DNA from: Woronichinia naegeliana WA131
GTDB taxonomy: Bacteria > Cyanobacteriota > Cyanobacteriia > Cyanobacteriales > Microcystaceae
DNA length: 64,000 nucleotides
Direction of reading: 5' to 3'
NCBI GenBank assembly: GCA_025370055.1
Contig: CP073041.1
Span: 2,542,001-2,606,000 of the forward strand
The notes beneath the pieces were generated by a model. The model made no database searches and had not been told where the DNA came from. It saw only the letters and a program-made list of their open reading frames with translations. Position 1 is the stretch's first letter, and every line of letters starts with the position of its first letter. Shown piece by piece: positions 1 through 10,279 of the stretch. Made by a program: the position numbers and the translations under genes.

Positions 1-55
1 CCAGATCCCGAACTAACGTTAATTTAATTTGAGTATGGGTACTCGATTGTGGTTG

Positions 56-99
56 ATCCCCCCTAGTCCTACCCCATTGAAAAGAAAGTTAGGGGGGAT
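56..99 (-). terminator. hairpin downstream of icd
   Basis: A perfect 10-bp inverted repeat (ATCCCCCCTA at 56-65, TAGGGGGGAT at 90-99) lies just past the icd stop codon. It could end icd transcription, but there is no clear U-tract and similar C/G-run hairpins are dispersed in cyanobacterial intergenic DNA, so it may be just such a repeat. Confidence 0.4.
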
Positions 100-104
100 A
101 TTTC

Positions 105-1532
105 CTAATCGTTGAAATGTTTAATAATTGCTTCTGCAAATGCTGAACACTTTAACGGTGGATCCACAGGCGGTTCCATTAATCGGGCCAAATCATAGGT
201 GACTTCTCGATTGGCGATCGCTGCCGAAATCCCCTTTTTAATCAGATCAGCGGCCGCTTGCCAACCCATAAATTCCAGCATCATTACGCCGGAAAGAATG
301 ACAGAACCAGGATTAATCCGATCTAAGCCTGCGTGTTTAGGAGCCGTACCGTGAGTTGCTTCAAAAATGGCTGCATGATCGCCAATATTGGCCCCCGGCC
401 CCATACCTAACCCGCCCACGATCGCCGCCGCCGCATCCGACAGATAATCACCATTCAGGTTCATGGTCGCCAGGATAGAATATTCATCAGGACGGGTCTG
501 AATTTGTTGGAAAATACTATCGGCAATGCGATCATTAACCATAATTTTGTCCTTCCATTGACCGTTACCGTGACTTGCGCCAATCACATCTAGAACCCCT
601 TGTACCTCGGCATGGATTTGGGCTTTTTTCCCAGCCGTGAGAGCATCATAGCCTGGTTCAATTTTGTGGGCATTGGCTTCGATACTCAGATCGGGATTTC
701 TGTCCTTATTATCTAAAATCCAGGATTCCCGTTCCGTGACACACACATCTCGAAATTCACTGGTTACTAACTCATAACCCCAGTCCCGAAAAGCTCCTTC
801 GGTATATTTCATAATATTGCCCTTATGTACCAAGGTGACTTGATTTTTAGGCTTCGGTAAACGCAGGGCGTGTTCCATGGCCCGACGAACTAGACGTTGT
901 GATCCCTTTTTACTAATCGGTTTGATGCCAATACCAGAGTCTAGCGGAATTCGTTTTTTACCATGTTCTGGGGTGGCTGGAATTAAATCATTATTGAGAT
1001 AATCAATCAATTTAACCGCAATTTCATGGCCCTGTTTCCATTCAATGCCGAGATAAATATCTTCTGTATTTTCCCGATAGACAATCACATCTAATTTCTC
1101 TGGATATTTATGGGGGGAAGGAGTTCCCTGGTAATAACGACAGGGACGCACACAGGCATAGAGATCAAAGATCTGACGCAGAGCTACATTTAAAGAACGA
1201 ATACCGCCACCAATCGGGGTTGTGAGGGGGCCTTTAATAGCAACACCGTATTCTTTGATCGCGGTCAGGGTATCTTCCGGCAAATACTGATAGGTTCCAT
1301 AGATATCACAGGCTTCATCTCCCGCATAGACCTTAAACCAATGAATCTTTTTTTGATTACCATAGGCTTGGGCCACCGCCGCATCAATGACCTTTTCCGT
1401 GGCTGGCCAAATATCCACCCCAGTGCCATCACCGCGAATGAAGGGAATAATCGGATCATCCGGCACGATCGGTTTACCGTTTTCAAAGCTGATTTTGGAG
1501 CCAGTCGTAGGAGGGGTCAGTTTTTCGTACAT
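105..1532 (-). CDS. icd: NADP-dependent isocitrate dehydrogenase
   Basis: Oxidative decarboxylation of isocitrate to 2-oxoglutarate in the cytosol; in cyanobacteria this is the main supply of carbon skeleton for ammonium assimilation. The product is 475 aa. An upstream in-frame start at 1574 is possible, but starting at 1532 places the substrate-binding residues in the E. coli IDH register: Ser113, Asn115, Arg119, Arg129, Arg153 and Tyr160 all fall at exactly these numbers. Ser113 sits in the GIRSLN loop. The C-terminal part has the expected Asp metal ligands and the [11 protein letters not shown] nucleotide-binding loop. Divergent from the radical SAM gene at 1639. Intact. Confidence 0.97.
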   Translation of the reverse strand: MYEKLTPPTTGSKISFENGKPIVPDDPIIPFIRGDGTGVDIWPATEKVIDAAVAQAYGNQKKIHWFKVYAGDEACDIYGTYQYLPEDTLTAIKEYGVAIKGPLTTPIGGGIRSLNVALRQIFDLYACVRPCRYYQGTPSPHKYPEKLDVIVYRENTEDIYLGIEWKQGHEIAVKLIDYLNNDLIPATPEHGKKRIPLDSGIGIKPISKKGSQRLVRRAMEHALRLPKPKNQVTLVHKGNIMKYTEGAFRDWGYELVTSEFRDVCVTERESWILDNKDRNPDLSIEANAHKIEPGYDALTAGKKAQIHAEVQGVLDVIGASHGNGQWKDKIMVNDRIADSIFQQIQTRPDEYSILATMNLNGDYLSDAAAAIVGGLGMGPGANIGDHAAIFEATHGTAPKHAGLDRINPGSVILSGVMMLEFMGWQAAADLIKKGISAAIANREVTYDLARLMEPPVDPPLKCSAFAEAIIKHFND

Positions 1533-1638
1533 ACAGATCTCGCTAGAATAGTCAAAAATAGTCACAGAAAGCATTTTACCTTACCGCCTTTAAGGGTGGT
1601 CTATTGCATTGATCTTTACCGTTTTGGAAGTTTACCCC

Positions 1639-2457
1639 ATGAATGCTTTACTCACCCATTCCTTTGCAACGGTTTATGGCCCGGTCGTTTCCTGGCGTTA
1701 TGGTCGTTCTTTAGGGATTGATCCCATTGGCCAAATCTCTACCTGTTCTTTTAATTGTGTTTATTGTCAATTAGGAGAAATTGAAGTGATTAGCCGCGAT
1801 CGCCGTTTATTTTTGCCAACGGAACAGATTAGGGCGGAGTTAGAACAATTCGCGCCCTGGGAAGTGGATATTATTACCCTTAGTGGCAGTGGAGAACCGA
1901 CCTTAGCCCTGAATTTAGGAGAGATTTTAAGTCAAATTAAAACCTTGACGGCTAAACCAACCTTGGTATTAACCAATGCGACTCTTCTCGATGATGCCCA
2001 GGTACGACAGGAATTAAGTTTAGCAGATCGCGTTTCTGTCAAATTGGATGGCATTTCCGAGGATTTAGTACGACGTATTAATCGACCGGATTCGAGCCTG
2101 CACTTGACAAAAATTATCCAGGGCATTGAAGCTTTTAAAACAGAATTTCGCGGCGAATTATCCCTACAAACCATGTTATTAGCTCCTTGGTCAGAGGAAG
2201 TTAAACGTCAATATATAGCACTGCTTAAACGCTTACAACCCAAAGAAATCCAACTCAATACTCCCAGTCGTCCTAAACCTTTAAAACGGGAATTGGAAGG
2301 GCGCGGCAATCATACGGGGGAGGAATTACCGGCCTATCCTGTCCAAATTTTAAAATGTGTCAGTCCTGAAATTTTAGCGGCTTTAGCCCAGGAATTAACG
2401 GATAAAACCCAGATTCCCGTGCGTTGCGCCCCTGGTTCTTCCTGGTCTCAAAACTAG
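1639..2457 (+). CDS. radical SAM protein, COG0731-like
   Basis: A 272-aa radical SAM enzyme. The cluster-binding motif CxxxCxxC is at Cys36, Cys40 and Cys43 (CSFNCVYC), followed by a GSGEPTLA motif typical of the SAM-binding strand. Overall it resembles the group annotated as wyosine-like or unassigned radical SAM proteins (COG0731); the substrate cannot be told from sequence. A start 30 bases upstream (1609) is also open, but the product from 1639 begins at the conserved part. Its stop codon overlaps by 4 bases the stop of the convergent trmB gene. Confidence 0.85.
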   Translation: MNALLTHSFATVYGPVVSWRYGRSLGIDPIGQISTCSFNCVYCQLGEIEVISRDRRLFLPTEQIRAELEQFAPWEVDIITLSGSGEPTLALNLGEILSQIKTLTAKPTLVLTNATLLDDAQVRQELSLADRVSVKLDGISEDLVRRINRPDSSLHLTKIIQGIEAFKTEFRGELSLQTMLLAPWSEEVKRQYIALLKRLQPKEIQLNTPSRPKPLKRELEGRGNHTGEELPAYPVQILKCVSPEILAALAQELTDKTQIPVRCAPGSSWSQN

Positions 2458-3089
2458 CGAATTTTGGTTAATAAAACCCGATAAACAGGACGTTCTAAAT
2501 TTAGACAAGCGTTCTCTCTCTCCGTTGAGACGGGGAAAGGGTTCAAGGTTAACCAGGGTTCAATGTGAGTTTTCTGAAAACGAGGATTTTCTAAAAAGCG
2601 ATCGCTCATTTCCTGGACCACTAATTCCACATCAGATTGTAATAAGATCTGACCTTGTAAGCTTAAAACCTCCCCTAGAGCCGTCACTAATTCCGGTTGA
2701 ACGACTCGCCGTTTGCTATGGCGTTGCTTAAACCAAGGATCGGGAAACTGGATCGAGACTCGGCTTAAAGTAGCGGGTAAACTATTGAGAAAAAGTAACG
2801 GGGTGCTATTCATATTGCCAAACAAAAAATGTAAATTATTTAACGCCAGGCGATCGCATTGTTGATTCGCTTCTATGACCAAAGACTCACGGATTTCAAT
2901 CCCTAAAAAATTCCAATCCGGCTGCAATGGGGCCATTTGTAACAAAAACTTACCCCGTGCACAACCAATATCTAAATGCAAAGGCCGGGAAACGTTACCA
3001 TAGATTTGACTCCAATCAGGAACCGCGATCGCTGTGCGATATTTTTGGCTTAAAGGATTGACATGTTGACGAACGCGAACTCTAGTCAA
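2454..3089 (-). CDS. trmB: tRNA (guanine-N7-)-methyltransferase
   Basis: SAM-dependent methylation of G46 in the tRNA variable loop. The 211-aa product has the Rossmann-fold SAM motif (DIGCARGKFLLQMA), the acidic end of the next strand (GIEIRES) and the family signature PDPWFKQRHSKRR before QPELV. The length is normal for bacterial TrmB. The gene converges on the radical SAM gene with a 4-base overlap of coding ends and is divergent from the phosphoesterase gene at 3146. Confidence 0.95.
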   Translation of the reverse strand: MTRVRVRQHVNPLSQKYRTAIAVPDWSQIYGNVSRPLHLDIGCARGKFLLQMAPLQPDWNFLGIEIRESLVIEANQQCDRLALNNLHFLFGNMNSTPLLFLNSLPATLSRVSIQFPDPWFKQRHSKRRVVQPELVTALGEVLSLQGQILLQSDVELVVQEMSDRFLENPRFQKTHIEPWLTLNPFPVSTERENACLNLERPVYRVLLTKIR

Positions 3090-3145
3090 GATAAAATACT
3101 CCTCAGGCTATTTTGCAAAACTACTTACCTTTTCTATCATTAATT

Positions 3146-4240
3146 ATGAAGACGTTTCGCTTTGCAGTTATTAGTGATCCCCATATTGCCCTTCCCCAAA
3201 CCATTGACAATACCGTTTCGCGGTTTCACATGGTAGAAGTGAGTATAGCAGCCCTAGAAAAGGCCTTGACTCAGCTAGAACCCTTAAACTTGGATTTTTT
3301 ACTGATCCCAGGGGATTTGACCCAAGATGGTGAAATTGAGAATCATCAATGGTTACACCAACGCTTACAAAAATTACCCTTTCCCTGTTATGTGATTCCA
3401 GGTAATCATGATGTGCCATTGCCGACGAGTAACCATGAGGTAGTAGGTTTAGCCGAGTTTCCTCGTTACTATACTGGTTGCGGTTATCAAGATTCCCAAG
3501 AGGCTTACTATACTCAGGAATTGCTGCCTGGTGTACAGCTTATTGCCCTTAATTCTAATGCTTTTAGTCAAGATCATCAACAAATTGGTTACTTAGAGGA
3601 AAAACAATATTGGTGGTTAGAGGAACAACTAAAAATATATTCAGAGCAGTTAATTTTTGTTATGATTCACCACAATGTTATTGAACATTTACCTGGACAA
3701 TCCCACCACGAGTTAGGACGTAGGTATATGTTAGATAATGCCACCCAATTACTGACTTTACTCAAGAAATATCAAGTTAAACTGATTTTTACGGGTCATC
3801 TTCATGTTCAGGATATTGCCTATCATGATGGCATCTATGAGATTACAACGGGTTCTCTGGTTAGTTATCCCCATCCCTATCGCATTATCACCGCAGACTA
3901 TACACAAAATCAATGGCATTTAACGATTGAGTCCCATCGCATTGAGAGTGTTGAAGGTTATCCCCAACTGGCCCAGCAATCTCGTCAGTTTCTCGGCGAT
4001 CGCTCCCAATTTTTTATGACTCGTTTATTAACCTTGCCGCCTTTGAATTTATCCCCAGAAAATGCCGCTAAGTTAGTGCCTACACTGCAATATTTTTGGG
4101 CTGATGTGGCGGCGGGTGATAGTAAATTTGACTTTCCCAATTTTCCCTCTCCTGTGCGTTACTTTTTGCAAAAATTTAGTCATTTTAATCACCCTCAGCA
4201 CCTCCATTTTCAAGATAATAATACTGTCTTAAAACTTTAG
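3146..4240 (+). CDS. calcineurin-type metallophosphoesterase (CpdA-like)
   Basis: A 364-aa binuclear-metal phosphoesterase. All family motifs are visible: D-x-H near the N-terminus (SDPH, residues 10-13), GDLTQDG, GNHD, a downstream H-H pair (MIHHN) and GHLH. The arrangement matches class III cyclic nucleotide phosphodiesterases such as CpdA, but the ~100-residue extension after GHLH and absence of functional context leave the substrate open. A start at 3113 is also possible; the one at 3146 begins directly at the first beta strand. Confidence 0.85.
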   Translation: MKTFRFAVISDPHIALPQTIDNTVSRFHMVEVSIAALEKALTQLEPLNLDFLLIPGDLTQDGEIENHQWLHQRLQKLPFPCYVIPGNHDVPLPTSNHEVVGLAEFPRYYTGCGYQDSQEAYYTQELLPGVQLIALNSNAFSQDHQQIGYLEEKQYWWLEEQLKIYSEQLIFVMIHHNVIEHLPGQSHHELGRRYMLDNATQLLTLLKKYQVKLIFTGHLHVQDIAYHDGIYEITTGSLVSYPHPYRIITADYTQNQWHLTIESHRIESVEGYPQLAQQSRQFLGDRSQFFMTRLLTLPPLNLSPENAAKLVPTLQYFWADVAAGDSKFDFPNFPSPVRYFLQKFSHFNHPQHLHFQDNNTVLKL

Positions 4241-4568
4241 TTCAAACCTTGAGTTTAAAATTCTAGTTTATGATAAGTAGGTAGGTCTTAAAATTTATAA
4301 GATCCCTCCGTCCTACGGACACCCCCCTTATCAAGGCTACTGTGTACACACAAGTTGCAGAATCTCCCCTTTGAAAGCTATCCATTACGCAGAAGTCTCT
4401 GAAACCTTTGCTGAGTCTCGATCCCCCCCAACCCCCCTTAAAAAGGGGGGAAAAGATGAAAAGCTTGCTGTGTATGGCTTTGAGTTTTTTGGTTAGGAGA
4501 TTCGCGCAACAAACAGCTTTGAAAAGGGGAAGACAAATTAAAGGTTTGAAATCCCCCTTTTTAAGGAG
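4241..4568. repeat. intergenic C/G-run hairpin repeats
   Basis: No gene is seen between 4241 and 4568. The stretch holds several CCCCC/GGGGG runs that pair: CCCCCCTT at 4432-4439 with AAGGGGGG at 4443-4450, plus half-copies near 4321-4330 and 4551-4568. Such motifs are common dispersed repeats between cyanobacterial genes. One of them directly abuts the truncated GH10 frame that follows and may mark its breakpoint. Confidence 0.5.
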
Positions 4569-4913
4569 GATTTAGCCGATTATCTTGAATTTTTTTATCG
4601 TTTTGCCTTTAGCTATCCCCAGATTACAGGGGTTTTCCTTTGGTCATTTAGCGATCGCGGAGCCTGGTTAGGTACGCCAACGGGCATTCTCTACCATGAC
4701 GGTAATCCTAAACCGGCCTTTACTCGTTTAAATCGCTTAATTAATCAAACCTGGCGAACTAATGTCGAACTTTTCACTGACCGCAATGGCTATGCGATCG
4801 TTCCCCATAACTATGAGGGCGAGTATAAGATTATCATCGGCGATCGCAGTGTGACGAGCAAACAGACTCAAAAGAATCCTCTTCGGCAAACTTATTCCAT
4901 CTCCCGCATATAA
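4569..4913 (+). pseudogene. C-terminal remnant of GH10 endo-1,4-beta-xylanase
   Basis: An open frame of 114 codons with no start codon. It reads through motifs typical of the end of a glycoside hydrolase family 10 barrel: ITGVFLWSFSDRGAWLG, then a GTPTGILYHDGNPKPAF segment, then a short tail to the stop at 4911. The tryptophan-rich last barrel strand and the D-G-N-x-K-P-A box are family hallmarks. The catalytic glutamates and the first two thirds of the enzyme are missing, and the upstream DNA is intergenic repeat. It is therefore a 5'-truncated relic. Confidence 0.7.
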
Positions 4914-5135
4914 AACAAAGTTTGCCAATTCAAAAATGAAGTGCATAAGTGGGGAATTTGACAGAGAAAGGCTCATAAAAAGCTTTTCAGCGATCGCCAA
5001 ATTTGGTACTCTAGAGTGCATGAATTGGAAACACTGACTGGGGATGACAGCCAGATTAATTTTTATATCCAAGGCTGAAGGTCTGGACGTGTTTTTTAAA
5101 TCTAGTTAAAGCATAATTTTGAGGAGATTTTAATC

Positions 5136-5564
5136 ATGAGTTATGAACCAAGTCTAAATGAGCTTCTGGCGCAGACTGCCAATGCTTATGGGTTGAGAGA
5201 TGTACTGACGGGGCATGGTATTCCCAAGGATGAACCCGTAATATGTAACATCAAAAACTCTGATGGTGAAGTTGTGGCAAGCTATCAAATACCACCATGC
5301 ACGAATGAAGTTTCTCTTACTCAGACCGATCTTAGAGAGGATATGTTAAAGATTCTCAATCAAGGTGAGGATGGCTTTGGTTTGGTCAGTGCGTTTCCCA
5401 ATACAGAAACATCACTGTTTGAACTTAGCCTCGACATTGACACAGCACAAATTAGTGAACGTGCGGTTGATCTCTCCAGTATGAAATTCAGTATGAAGCA
5501 ATGCGTACCTTGCAGCGTCTGTATACCAGGTGATCGAAGATCCTCATGTTTTGTTTCGGTTTAG
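5136..5564 (+). CDS. hypothetical protein with Cys-rich C-terminus
   Basis: A 142-aa protein that I do not recognise. A GAGGAG ribosome binding site ends about 8 bases before the ATG. The first ~110 residues look soluble and acidic; the last ~25 contain four cysteines (CVPCSVC and one more near the end). There is no signal peptide or membrane segment. It ends 17 bases before the most likely start of the secreted exoprotein gene, so the two may be cotranscribed. The Cys-rich tail could bind metal, but that is inference. Confidence 0.6.
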   Translation: MSYEPSLNELLAQTANAYGLRDVLTGHGIPKDEPVICNIKNSDGEVVASYQIPPCTNEVSLTQTDLREDMLKILNQGEDGFGLVSAFPNTETSLFELSLDIDTAQISERAVDLSSMKFSMKQCVPCSVCIPGDRRSSCFVSV

Positions 5565-7543
5565 GTCGATGCGAGTCTATTATGGGGATGTTTAATAAAT
5601 ACGAATTCCGTAAGTCAAGATTTATTTTCTTCTTCGCAATTCAGACATTAACAAGTTCCTTCGTGCTTACTTCACTCAATTTGTTTGCTCAAAATGGCGT
5701 TGTTGCTCAAGTCGTCCCTGATCAAACTTTAGGAGCAGAAAGTTCCCTCACTAATTCTAATGCCGATATCAATGGTATTCCCAGTACCTTGATTGAAGGT
5801 GGTGCGAAAAGGGGAGCAAATTTATTTCATAGCTTTGAAAAATTTAGTGTTGAGGAGGGAAGAGGAGCCTATTTTAATAATCCTGACGGGATTCAACGCA
5901 TTCTGAGTCGGGTTACAGGGAATAGCATTTCGGAGATTTTAGGAACTCTGGGTGTTTTAGGCAATGCCGATCTATTTCTGATTAATCCCAATGGCATTAT
6001 TTTGGGTTCCAAAGCGTCCCTTGATCTCAACGGTTCATTTCTTGCGACCACCGCTACTAGCCTGATCTTTGAAGATGGCACCGAGTTCAGTGCTAAAGTA
6101 TCCTCTACTCCGTCTTTGCTGACCGTCAGCATTCCTGTTGGCTTGCAATTTAGGGAACCGATAGGAGACATTGTCCAACAACCTACATCATCTTTAGAGA
6201 GTCAAACAGGTAAAACCTTGGCTTTGGTAGGAGGTAATGTTAATATACTGGGAGGATATATTTTCTTTCCAGCAGGAAGAATTGAGCTAGGTAGCGTTGC
6301 TGGAACTGGCTATGTTAGTCTTCACCCGATACAAGAAGGTTGGGCTTTGAGCTATGAAGGTGTCCAGAATTTTGGTGATATTCAAATCATTCAAGGAGCT
6401 TCATTTGATGTTACTAATTATGATTTCTCATCTCAAAATCTGGGAGATATCCAGTTGCAGGGCAGAAATATAACTGTTAAAGACGGTTCGCAAATTATAG
6501 CGAGTCAGGGAACCATAAAAGTAGGAGCTTCGGAGACATTGGCAATTACTGGTTTCCAGTCATATGGGCCAAATCTGCCAATTGTTAGAAGTGGTTTTGG
6601 GAATTTTTCTCTTTCTGACAAAAACGCGGGCAGTATAACAATTAACACTAAAAAGCTGATTGTCCAAGATGGAGGAGTGATCTCCACATCATCTATTGGT
6701 CTCAATTACTACGGAACTGAGACAATCGCTTCGGGGAAAGGAGGGAATTTGATAATAAACGCCTCTGAATCTGTGGAGTTAACAGGTAAATCGGGAGTGC
6801 CAACTGGATTATCGTCGGAAACTGAATCGTTTGGAGCGGGCGGGAACATAACAATCAATACCAAAAAACTAACTGTTCAAGGTGGTGCAGAAATATCAAC
6901 AGCAACGACTGCGATAAGCTCTTTTGGGCAATCTATAGTGACAGGAACCGGTGGAGATATAAACATCATCGCCTCTGATTCTATAAATGTTAGTGGCGGT
7001 ATCCTCTCAACTGAAACTAGTGGTTTTGGCGGCAATGCAGGAAATATAAAAATTGAAACTGGACATTTGAACCTCAATGACAGTGCAAGTATCTTAGCTT
7101 CTAGTTCTGGTCAGAGGAAAGGTGGCAATATTTTGGTAGATGCTTTGCAGTTGAACCTTCAGAATGGGTCGCAGATATCTGCCTCAAGCCGATTCAGTCA
7201 AGGAGGAAATATTAGTTTAAAAACTGGACAGTTGAACGTTGCTGGTCGGGCAAAAGTCAGCGTCAGCAGCCCTCAAGGCCAGGCGGGCAACCTGAACATT
7301 ACGGCTAATTCCCTCACCCTGAACCGAGGTTCTATCACTGCTGAAACTGGCAAGAGTGGGGCTGGAAGCGGCGCAAATATTACCTTGCAATTATCCGACT
7401 TTGTTCGACTCGAAAATGGCAGCTTAATCTCAGCAACGGCTAACGGTAATGCCAACGGGGGCAACATTACTATTAATTCTCCAATTGTCTTCGCTTTCCC
7501 CTCAACGATCTCTAACAGTAGTGACATTATTGCTAAAGCGGAA

Positions 7544-8933
7544 GGGTGTGACCTTTAGTTGATGAAGGAAAAGAAAAGTGTTAACATGGGATGAAAAGTG
7601 ACAAAGAGGAAACAATGATGACAGCAAAACTAATTAATGTAGAGGGTTCAAAGATAAAAATAGAACTAACATTAGAACTCAGTCGTTCAATGTTGGATAC
7701 AGAAATAAATATTCAAAAAGGCTTAAACGAAGTAGGTTGCATCGCCAGCAAAGAAGCCTTGAAATATTTAGATACAGATGGTTCACCCTTAAAAATCGGT
7801 GAAGAAATCTGGAAGAGTAAGGGAGAGCAACCGAAAGAATATCAAACACCTTATGGTGAGGTTATAGTGAATCGTCATGTATATCAGCGTTCACCTTTGA
7901 GGAAAAACGTATTGCCCCTTAGAAAGAGAAGCAAGGATAATCATAACATCAACGCCATTATTGGCAAAACAGGTATCCTCAAAAATGTCAGGGATGGCAG
8001 GCAAAGAGGTGAAAAATGATTTATTAGAAAATCATGGTAGAAAAGTAGCGCTATCCTATATCCAAAGATTGAGTGAAGCAGTAGGAAGTGTGGTACAGGC
8101 AAAAGAAGAAGCGTGGAGTTATGCCCCGCCCAAGGAGGATAGCCAAATTGCAACAGTGGGAATAGGATTAGATGGAACCTGTATGCTGATGTGTGAGGAT
8201 GGCTACCGTGAAGCAATGGTGGGAACCGTTTCCCTATACGATAGTGAAGGCGAACGTCAACATACAATCTATCTAGGTGCGGCACCAGAGTATGGAAAAA
8301 AGAGTTTTCTAGAAAGATTAGAAAGAGAAATTGAGCGAGCGAAAAACCGTTATCCAGAGGCAACATTGGTCGGGATAGCAGACGGGGCAGAATCAAATTG
8401 GAAGTTTTTAGAAAAGCAAACGGAAGAACAGATATTAGATTTCTATCATGCCTCTGGTTACTTAGGTGCCTTGGCAGAAGCGTTGCATCCGAATACCGTG
8501 TCAAAACAAAAAGAATGGTTGACTGAAAATTGTCGAGAACTCAAGCATGAAAAAGGAAAAGCAGGAGAACTGCTAAATCTGATGAAAGAAGTCAAAGAAG
8601 AAAAAAGTCATTCTAAGAATCTTACCGAGAAACTACAAGCGGCGATTACTTATTACGAGAATCATCAGCATCAAATGGATTATGCTGAATACATAGAGAA
8701 AAAGTATCCGATTGGTTCAGGTGTTACGGAAGCAGCTTGTAAGACGTTGGTCAAACAACGATTATGTTGTTCAGGGATGCGATGGAAGGAAAAAGGAGCA
8801 GGAATTATTTTGAGCCTACGAGCTTTGGTATTGACCAAGGAACGATGGAGTCAATTTTGGGCAAAACTTGATCAATATGGGTTCCCTGTAGAACCCTGAT
8901 TACAACAGCTTTTATCAACTAAAGGTCGCACCC
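7544..8933 (+). mobile_element. ISKra4-type IS, copy 1 (1390 bp)
   Basis: Complete element with terminal inverted repeats GGGTGTGACCTTTAGTTGAT at the left and its near-complement at the right (one mismatch, reading GGGTGCGACC). It is flanked by an exact 8-bp duplication AAGCGGAA (7536-7543 and 8934-8941). Size, GGGT ends and 8-bp duplications fit the ISMich2-like branch of the ISKra4 family as I know it. Near-identical copies lie at 27557-28946 and 47142-48531. It interrupts the exoprotein gene. Confidence 0.93.
7615..8899 (+). CDS. ISKra4-family transposase in two frames
   Basis: The transposase is encoded in two overlapping frames. Frame A starts at ATG 7615 (an AGAGGAAA site precedes it; an ATG at 7591 is also in frame) and ends at 8019. 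Frame B is open from 7901 and ends at 8899. Homology to the family passes from A to B near 7897-7901, where frame B reads GKTYCPLEREARII, so a +1 shift (or a fixed one-base insertion) at CCTTTGA is needed. Frame B holds the catalytic-type motifs GLDGT, GIADGAESNWKF and DFYHAS. The same arrangement is in all three copies, so it is either programmed or a defect that has been mobilised in trans. Confidence 0.85.
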
Positions 8934-9578
8934 AAGCGGAAGAAGGTAACGGTGGCAATATTCAGATTAATGCCCAAGGCATCTTTGGTATTGCTGAAAA
9001 TCTAGCGACTTCAGGTAACAAAACGAATGATATTGATGCTAGTTCTCAGTTTGGTGCATCGGGACAGGTGCAGCTAAAAAGCACTATTGATCCTAACCAA
9101 GGGGTTATTCAACTACCAGAGACAGTGGTGGATCCCAATACCCTTGTTGCTCAAAATCCCTGTAAACGGGGTTCCCAAAGCCAATTTACCCGTACCGGAC
9201 GAGGCGGTTTACCCCTTACTTTTAAAGAAGACTTGACGGATGAAGTAACCCAGGTAAGATTAGTTCAGCCTGCGTCTAGTGATATGGCCAATGAAACAGC
9301 CCAAAAGAACTCTAGCCATATGGCCCAAAATGCCCGTTTGATTAGAAGTGAAACCGAAGACTTGCAGCCGATTGTTCCGGCTCAGGGGTGGATGTTTAAC
9401 CAACAAGGACAAGTGGTTCTTTTGGCTTATGATCCTAATGTAACTGGCCCCCAGAGAGTTAAAGAAAATCTCCCAGGCTGTCCTGTACCTTGAAGATAAT
9501 CGCTACCTGATTTTTTCCTACCTTTTAACCTCTTTACCGGACTCAGCCGAATTTTTCCCTACTTTCCGAATCGAAAAA

Positions 9579-10259
9579 TTAAAAAGCTAACCAGTCTTCA
9601 TCTAAAGCTTGCTCCAAGCTAAAAAAGGGTTGTTCTGGAATAGATTTAGGATCAAGTCCACTCGCATTCAAAAAAAGCTTTCTGCCATTTTTATATTCTT
9701 TAACAAAACATTCTTGTAAAAAAGACCCCAAACTCGGACTCGATGCCAATTCCCTCTGAATAGCAATCCGAAAATTACTGACTTCTCGACTCCATCCTCT
9801 CAAACAATGATCCCTTTCTGATTCCCAATAACGAATCTTCAGCAAATGCTCACAAAGCCGCATCAAATAACTAGGGCTTGCTGAAAAAGTCCACAAAACG
9901 AACCTAGATGCCACAGGGCGCGAAAAATGGTGACTTCAGAGATCAGTTTCCAGTTTTACCTCACATTTTTCCAGCAAAGTGCATGGATTTTGAGCCTCCA
10001 AATGCCATAACCTTGCATCTGGTCGTTTGTAAAATGCCTGAAAGTATTGTCTAGCAAGGATTTCATCCTTATTCAGCAAACCCTAACTAGAAATCGCATT
10101 TCTTTCGCTTCTCCCCAAACTTTCTAACTCCTCAATCAGATTTTCCAAATCTAGGCTACTAAAATCCTGCGATCGCAATTTTCCGACAGTTTCTGTCAAC
10201 CATAGTTGATAATCGCTCTGATATAAAAGGCCTGCTTGTCTTGGTATTAAAGTATTCAC
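9579..10259 (-). pseudogene. DUF29 family protein, split by a MITE
   Basis: The C-terminal part (9867 down to 9579) carries the DUF29 core around LCEHLLKIRYWESERDHC and GWSREVSNFR. The N-terminal part starts at a GTG at 10259 and reads LWLTETVGKLRSQDF, then ENLIEELESLGRSERN, the usual DUF29 start. Excising 9874-10083 with one 6-bp duplication restores an unbroken 154-aa frame (junction AISSYLMRL), a normal family length. DUF29 has no established biochemical role; it is very common in cyanobacteria and often lies near mobile DNA. The gene is inactivated here. Confidence 0.88.
9874..10083. mobile_element. 210-bp MITE with ends of the 1.7-kb IS
   Basis: A non-coding element with ends GGGCTTGCTGAA and TTCAGCAAACCC, flanked by an exact 6-bp duplication TAACTA (9868-9873, 10084-10089). 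The ends match those of the complete 1688-bp element at 58784-60471, which also makes 6-bp duplications. It is most simply a non-autonomous derivative mobilised by that transposase. It splits the DUF29 gene. Confidence 0.88.
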
Positions 10260-10279
10260 TCTCTTTGCCGATGACTTAA

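Larger units (their letters stand above)
5582..9493 (+). pseudogene. two-partner-secretion exoprotein (haemagglutinin-like), split by an IS
   Basis: The gene encodes a large secreted beta-helix protein. After a signal peptide (roughly residues 8-40, ending near NGVVAQ) comes a TPS/filamentous haemagglutinin N-terminal domain with NPDGI and LINPNGII boxes, then long GGNI/GGNITIN beta-helix repeats. The frame stops at 7558 inside an ISKra4-type element. Removing 7544-8933 and one copy of the 8-bp duplication joins codon GAA at 7541-7543 to GAA at 8942 and continues the repeats (GNGGNIQINAQG) to a C-terminal region ending at 9493, giving 837 aa from 5582. A start at 5546 is also open but would overlap the gene upstream. 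The truncated product would still carry the secretion domain. Confidence 0.88.

Noticed and set aside
7941-8504. Long reverse-strand frame opposite the ISKra4 transposase (also in copy 2, and part of copy 3)
   Set aside because: It is a shadow of the transposase coding strand, with low-complexity hydrophobic composition, and has no start signal or recognisable domain.
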